A DNA stretch of 64,000 nt, from contig CAWIAN010000005.1 in the NCBI GenBank assembly GCA_963834135.1, positions 868,001 through 932,000 on the forward strand, in the 5' to 3' direction. Of this stretch, positions 60,176 to 64,000 are shown in pieces. A model generated the notes under the pieces. The model was given only the letters and a program-made list of their open reading frames with translations, was not told the origin of the DNA and did no database searches. Source of the stretch: Bog-257 sp963834135. GTDB taxonomy: Bacteria; Acidobacteriota; Terriglobia; Terriglobales; Acidobacteriaceae. A program made the translations under genes and the position numbers. Position 1 is the first letter of the stretch; each line of letters starts with the position of its first letter.

Positions 60176-60631
60176 CTAATTCCCACTCGCCAACTGCTTC
60201 TTCACCGCCTCACTCACAATCTTCCCGTCCACGCGCGCGCCGCCGAATTTGGCCATGACGTTTTTCATCACCGCGCCCATGTCCTTCATTGTGGGAGAAC
60301 CCATCTCGGCGACGACCGCCTTCACGGTTGCATCGATTTCTGCTTCTCCGAGTGCCTGCGGCATGAAGCCTTCGATGATGGTGATCTCCGACGCCTCTTT
60401 GGCCGCCAGCTCTGGTCGGCCGCCCTTCTCGAACTGCTCGATCGAGTCCTTGCGCTGCTTGATCATGGTGGTGAATACCTGCAGCTCCTCTTTTTCGTCG
60501 AGGTCGGCGCGCTTATCGATGCGCTTCATCTGTAGCGCGGCTTTCATCATTCGCAGGGTGGAGAGGCGCAGCTCTTCTTTGGCGCGCATGGCGTCAACCA
60601 TCTCTTTTTGCACACGTTCGCTCAGGGTCAT
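60176..60631 (-). CDS. GatB/YqeY domain protein
   Basis: A 151-aa protein of the YqeY family, related to the tRNA-binding tail domain of the GatB amidotransferase subunit. Start ATG 60631 gives MTLSERVQKEMVDAMRAKEE followed by LRLSTLRMMKAALQMK and the EIDATVKAVVAEMGSPTMKD / MGAVMKNVMAKFGGARVDGK helices that define the domain. The longer frame to 60787 reads repeat sequence. A perfect TATAAT lies 7 nt before the ATG, hinting at a leaderless mRNA. A role in mischarged-tRNA handling is proposed for the family but not demonstrated here. Confidence 0.92.
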   Translation of the reverse strand: MTLSERVQKEMVDAMRAKEELRLSTLRMMKAALQMKRIDKRADLDEKEELQVFTTMIKQRKDSIEQFEKGGRPELAAKEASEITIIEGFMPQALGEAEIDATVKAVVAEMGSPTMKDMGAVMKNVMAKFGGARVDGKIVSEAVKKQLASGN

Positions 60632-60638
60632 AGGGTTG

Positions 60639-60644
60639 ATTATA
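60639..60644 (-). promoter_or_regulatory. TATAAT 7 nt before the YqeY start codon
   Basis: On the minus strand TATAAT spans 60644-60639 and the ATG begins at 60631, leaving 7 nt. This places transcription start at or next to the ATG. No clear -35 box. Confidence 0.45.
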
Positions 60645-60660
60645 GGAGGTCTGGCGCGGG

Positions 60661-60905
60661 TAGGCTCGTCGGCCTGACGGCCGTCTCGCTTTGCTTCAAC
60701 AAAGGGTGATATGCGGTACGCCTGAAGGAGTGCCCCTTCAAGGCTCTCCGCTGAAGGTGAGACCTTCGTCACGGCTCGCCGGCCCAAAGGCCGCCTCGCG
60801 TAAGACCCGGGTGAGGACGGCTTGCGCTGGCCTGAAGGCCGGCTCTACCCGAGCTGGTCGGACGGAGGCCCTTCGGCATCAAGGCCGCCTCGCGTAAGAC
60901 CTGCG
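60661..60905. repeat. cluster of GGCCTGAAGGCC-type palindromes
   Basis: Within 245 bp several related palindromes occur: GGCTCGTCGGCCTGACGGCC, GGCTCGCCGGCCCAAAGGCC, GCGCTGGCCTGAAGGCCGGC and a degenerate GGCCCTTCGGCATCAAGGCC, with CGCCTCGCGTAAGAC following two of them. The first block matches 26271-26300. The rest of the 429-bp gap up to 61060 holds no gene. Confidence 0.65.
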
Positions 60906-61060
60906 CGGGTGGGAAGGTTTCGCGGCAACCATTCGTCACATGCGCCCGTGATGTTCGGCACGCCGGTGCCGCCTACCTGCGCTAGCGTACCCGTCCGTGG
61001 GGTTCTATAGTGGAAGGTCGGCTCTTCCCGGGCCGGCAATCAATGAGCAGGGGTATCGCT

Positions 61061-62242
61061 ATGATTCGTAAGACACGGCTGTTCACTCCCGGTCCGACTC
61101 CTTTACTTCCCGCCGCCCAGAACGCGATCGCGGCAGCGGATATGCACCACCGCACCGCGGAATTCCGTGAAATTTTCTCCCGGACGCTGGCCGACCTCAA
61201 GACCTTTATCGGCACCAATAACGATGTCCTGCTGCTGGCCTCCTCCGGTACCGGAGCGATGGAAGCCGCCATCTCGAACCTCACCTCGCCGGGCGAGAAG
61301 GTTCTGATCCTCACCGCCGGCAAGTTCGGCGAGCGCTGGAACGATCTTGCCAAGGCCTATGGCTGCAATATCGACCTGCTGAGCGTGCCCTACGGCGAGA
61401 CCTTCGACCTGCGCGAAGTGAAAGCGAGGCTCGACGGCGTTCGCGTGCTTTACATGCAGGCCACCGAAACCTCCACCGGCGCGCGCCACGACGTGAAGGC
61501 CATCGCCGCTCTGCTGAAGGGTACCGACACGCTGCTGGTGGTCGACGGCATTACCGGCCTTGGCACCACGCACTTCGACGTTGACGGCTGGGGCATCGAC
61601 GTTTTGATTGGCGGTTCACAGAAGGCTGTCATGATCCCCCCGGGCCTCGCCTACCTGAGCGTGAGCGAGCGCGCCTGGCAGCGCATGGAATCCGCCAAGC
61701 AGCCCCGCTTCTACTTCGATCTTCGCAAGGAGCGCAAGTCGCAGACCAAGGGCGAGTCGGCCTTCACCCCGGCGGTCGCGCTGATCTGCGGACTGGGCGC
61801 GGCTCTCGACTTCATCCGCAAGGCGGGCAACGGTAATCTCGCCGACGGACGTGATGCTCTGATCCACAACGCCGAAACTTCCGCCGCCATGGTTCGCGCC
61901 GGCGTCCAGGCATTGGGGCTCGGGCTGTTCTCGCCGACGTGTCCCTCAGCCGCTTGCACTGCGATTGTCGCGCCCAAGGGCGTGGACTCCAGTGCAATCG
62001 TGAAGGAGTTCCGCGAGCGCTTCGCAATGGTGGTGGCCAACGGCCAGGGCGACATGAAGGGCAAACTCTTCCGCGTCGCGCACCTCGGCTACTACGACTA
62101 TCTGGACGCGATCGGCGTCATCGGCGCACTGGAGCATGTGCTGGCGAAGGTTGCGCCCTCTCACACCTTCGAATTAGGCGCTGGCGTGCGCGCCGTGCAA
62201 GAGACCTTTGCCGGTCAATTCGCCGAGGCGGCTAAAGTATGA
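61061..62242 (+). CDS. class V aminotransferase (alanine-glyoxylate/serine-pyruvate type; likely phosphoserine aminotransferase role)
   Basis: PLP enzyme of fold type I, class V, 393 aa from ATG 61061, which has AGGGG 7 nt upstream (ATG 61043 lacks one). Start IRKTRLFTPGPTPLLPAAQN and HHRTAEFREIFSRTLADLKT are typical of the AGXT/SPT group; LLLASSGTGAMEAAISNL binds the cofactor phosphate, LLVVDGITGLGTTHFDVDGW holds the ring Asp, and VLIGGSQKAVMIPPGLAYLS the Schiff-base lysine. Its stop overlaps the serA start (ATGA), so it probably supplies the transamination step of serine synthesis, as found for such SerA-linked enzymes in other bacteria and archaea. Confidence 0.92.
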   Translation: MIRKTRLFTPGPTPLLPAAQNAIAAADMHHRTAEFREIFSRTLADLKTFIGTNNDVLLLASSGTGAMEAAISNLTSPGEKVLILTAGKFGERWNDLAKAYGCNIDLLSVPYGETFDLREVKARLDGVRVLYMQATETSTGARHDVKAIAALLKGTDTLLVVDGITGLGTTHFDVDGWGIDVLIGGSQKAVMIPPGLAYLSVSERAWQRMESAKQPRFYFDLRKERKSQTKGESAFTPAVALICGLGAALDFIRKAGNGNLADGRDALIHNAETSAAMVRAGVQALGLGLFSPTCPSAACTAIVAPKGVDSSAIVKEFRERFAMVVANGQGDMKGKLFRVAHLGYYDYLDAIGVIGALEHVLAKVAPSHTFELGAGVRAVQETFAGQFAEAAKV

Positions 62243-63834
62243 AAGTCGTAATCGCCGACAAAATCTCTCCCTCCGCGCTGAAGGTTTTTGGCGACGGAGA
62301 CTGGACCATCGTCAGTCCCGACAAGGAGTCTCTTGCCCGTGAACTGGCGGACGCGGAAGCCATCGTGGTTCGTTCGGCGACCTTCGTCGACGATGCTCTG
62401 ATGGAGAAGGCTCCCAAGCTGCGTGTCATCGGCCGCGCAGGCGTGGGTGTCGACAACGTCGATCTCGAAGCCGCTACTCGGCGCGGCATCGTGGTCATGA
62501 ACACGCCCGGCGGCAATGCGGTTGCGGTCGCCGAGCACACCTTCGCACTCATGCTCGGGCTGGCGCGCTTTCTGCACCGCGCGCATTCCACCATGGTCGC
62601 CGGCAAGTGGGAGAAGAAGACGCTGCAGGGAACCGAACTTCGCGGCAAGACCCTGGGCATCGTCGGCCTGGGCCGCGTGGGCGTTGAAGTTTTGCGCCGC
62701 GCACAGGCCTTCGGCATGAAGGTCGTTGCCCACGATCCTTATGTCGCTCCGGCGCTGGCGCAGCAGCTGAACGTGACCATGGTTCCGCTCGACGAGCTTT
62801 ACGCCCAGTCGGACTACATCACGCTGCACGTCGGCATCACGCCCCAAACCACCGGCATGATCAACGCCGACTCCATTCGCAAGATGAAAAAGGGCGTACG
62901 TCTGGTGAACTGTGCCCGAGGCGAGCTGCTGAATGAAGCGGCCGTCGTCGAGGCGCTGCAATCGGGGCAACTCGGAGGCGCCGGCCTCGACGTCTATAGC
63001 AACGAGCCCTTGAAGGACTCGCCGCTAATGACGCTGCCCAACGTTCTGCTGACGCCGCACATCGCCGGCTCGACCAACGAAGCGCAGGAAGCCGTGGGCG
63101 TGCAGATTGCGCTGCAGGTGCGCGAGTATCTTCTGAAGGGCGTCATCCAGAACGCCGTTAACGTGCCTTCGATCAGCGAGGAAGAGTACCAGCAGATGCT
63201 GCCCTACATCGCGCTCGGCGAGCGGCTGGGAACCTTCCTGGCGCAGTCGTGCGAGGGCGGGCTGGAGGAGATAGCGCTGACCTACAGCGGCGAGATCGCC
63301 GCGTGGCAGACAGCGCTGATCCGCAACGCCGCGGTTGCCGGCGCGCTGAATCAGTTGGCGCACGCGCAGGAGCGGGCGAACCTGGTGAACGCCGTTTCAG
63401 CCGCTGAGGAGCGGGGCATTCGCGTCACCGAACGCAAGATGCCCGAAGTCTCGGGAAACCTGCTGCGTATGACCTTCAAGAGCGCAGCACAGGAGAATAC
63501 GGTCGCAGGGACAATTGCGGGCAAACTTCCGCGTCTGCTGGAAATCGACGGCATTCACGTCGAAGCACCACTCGAGGGCAACGTCATCTACCTGCGCAAC
63601 CTCGATGTGCCCGGCGTGGTTGGACGCATCGGAACCGTGCTCGGTCAGCACAACATTAACATCGCCAACTTCTCGCTGGGCCGTGGGGCAGAGTCGTCTG
63701 CCGTCGCCGTTGTTCAAGTGGATGGCGACGTCACCGAACCGGCGCTGGAAGCCTTGCGCGGGATCGAGACGATCCTGAAGGCGAAGGCGATCCGCCTGGC
63801 AGGGTCAAAGACGAAGCAGGCAGTGACTGCATAG
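62239..63834 (+). CDS. serA: D-3-phosphoglycerate dehydrogenase
   Basis: First enzyme of the phosphorylated serine pathway, oxidising 3-phosphoglycerate with NAD. At 531 aa it is the long (type I) form. Residues 1-300 hold the substrate- and NAD-binding domains (IVVRSATFVDDALMEKAPKL, LGIVGLGRVGVEVLRRAQAF, VRLVNCARGELLNEAAVVEA, and LTPHIAGSTNEAQEAVG with the catalytic His). Residues 320-450 form the ASB (allosteric substrate-binding) domain and 455-531 an ACT domain (YLRNLDVPGVVGRIGTVLGQ), which in long forms gives serine feedback inhibition. The start overlaps the aminotransferase stop. A terminator closes the operon 23 nt downstream. Confidence 0.96.
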   Translation: MKVVIADKISPSALKVFGDGDWTIVSPDKESLARELADAEAIVVRSATFVDDALMEKAPKLRVIGRAGVGVDNVDLEAATRRGIVVMNTPGGNAVAVAEHTFALMLGLARFLHRAHSTMVAGKWEKKTLQGTELRGKTLGIVGLGRVGVEVLRRAQAFGMKVVAHDPYVAPALAQQLNVTMVPLDELYAQSDYITLHVGITPQTTGMINADSIRKMKKGVRLVNCARGELLNEAAVVEALQSGQLGGAGLDVYSNEPLKDSPLMTLPNVLLTPHIAGSTNEAQEAVGVQIALQVREYLLKGVIQNAVNVPSISEEEYQQMLPYIALGERLGTFLAQSCEGGLEEIALTYSGEIAAWQTALIRNAAVAGALNQLAHAQERANLVNAVSAAEERGIRVTERKMPEVSGNLLRMTFKSAAQENTVAGTIAGKLPRLLEIDGIHVEAPLEGNVIYLRNLDVPGVVGRIGTVLGQHNINIANFSLGRGAESSAVAVVQVDGDVTEPALEALRGIETILKAKAIRLAGSKTKQAVTA

Positions 63835-63856
63835 TTTGTAGCTCAGCTAGACCCTT

Positions 63857-63887
63857 CCCATCCGCGATGAGCGGGTGGGATTTTTTT
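63857..63887 (+). terminator. rho-independent terminator after serA
   Basis: CCCATCCGC (63857-63865) pairs with GCGGGTGGG (63871-63879, one G-T pair) around GATGA and is followed by A and seven T. It ends the aminotransferase-serA operon. Confidence 0.9.
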
Positions 63888-63913
63888 GTGGAAAGAGAAC
63901 GGCTATTTTTCAA

Positions 63914-64000
63914 GTGGTTATCATCCCGAGCGAAGCCGAGGGACCTGCTGTTGTGCGCTGCGGAGGAATTTCCAATCCTGCCGGTTAGCAGTTCGTCCCC
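63914..64000. repeat. partial copy of the 45002 palindromic element, cut by window end
   Basis: GTTATCATCCCGAGCG, CGAGGGACCTGCT and GCTGCGGAGGAATTTCC match the left half of the element at 45002-45060 in order and spacing. The right half lies outside the window. Confidence 0.55.

Overview
The window looks like chromosomal DNA of a soil-type Acidobacteriota, most likely class Terriglobia. This is inferred from fairly high GC, many exported proteins of kinds common there (PQQ-like propeller, GH2 beta-mannosidase, Ig-like protein), a divergent Hfq next to an inositol monophosphatase, and scattered short palindromic repeats. No rRNA, CRISPR array, intact insertion sequence or phage module was seen. 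One tRNA gene, tRNA-Leu(UAG), is present on the minus strand.

Layout. 1-3.5 kb: class III aminotransferase (cut by the window edge), exported aminopeptidase P, galT. 3.5-6.2 kb: a small islet with an Imm50-like immunity protein, a degenerate diadenylate-cyclase-like protein and a CGNR zinc-finger regulator. 6.2-11 kb, minus strand: cytosolic HtrA-like protease, ferredoxin, a permuted aconitase-family hydro-lyase, a yoeB toxin remnant, an inositol-phosphatase gene and an Hfq-like gene. 11.3-18 kb: PQQ-like propeller, exported methyltransferase, a DUF4231 (SLATT-like) plus TIR gene pair, a heme sensor with HAMP, and an M23-like protein. 18.2-24.8 kb: an unlisted 58-codon ORF, a TIR-TM-WD40 protein, a GT87-propeller fusion and an FkbM methyltransferase. 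25-31 kb: exported unknowns, DUF5684, beta-mannosidase and an Ig-like protein. 31-39 kb: CorC-like protein, a lone OppB-type permease, CpsB-type phosphatase, alanine-type aminotransferase and aldehyde dehydrogenase. 39-47 kb: exported peroxiredoxin, a two-gene unit of unknown function whose second gene is frameshifted, a small excisionase-like HTH, a zinc-ribbon/Sel1 protein and an alpha/beta hydrolase. 47-50 kb: a VapBC-type toxin-antitoxin pair meeting dnaB tail to tail, then a 0.9-kb gene-free stretch. 50-55 kb: MBL hydrolase, a third TIR protein, cupin, a frameshifted membrane protein, panE. 55-60 kb, minus strand: serS, class I glutamine amidotransferase, plsC, folC. 60-64 kb: YqeY, then an aminotransferase-serA operon closed by a terminator.

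Functional themes. Housekeeping genes (galT, dnaB, serS, folC, plsC, panE, serA, hfq, suhB) are mixed with small accessory insertions. The accessory part is rich in conflict-system parts: three different TIR proteins, a SLATT-like 2TM partner, an Imm50-like protein, a DAC-like domain, one intact TA pair and one toxin fragment. The DUF4231-TIR pair and the 58-aa ORF next to the TIR-WD40 gene are the best candidates for undescribed systems. The vapB-type gene and several other genes have a -10-like hexamer 6-7 nt before the start codon, suggesting leaderless transcripts.
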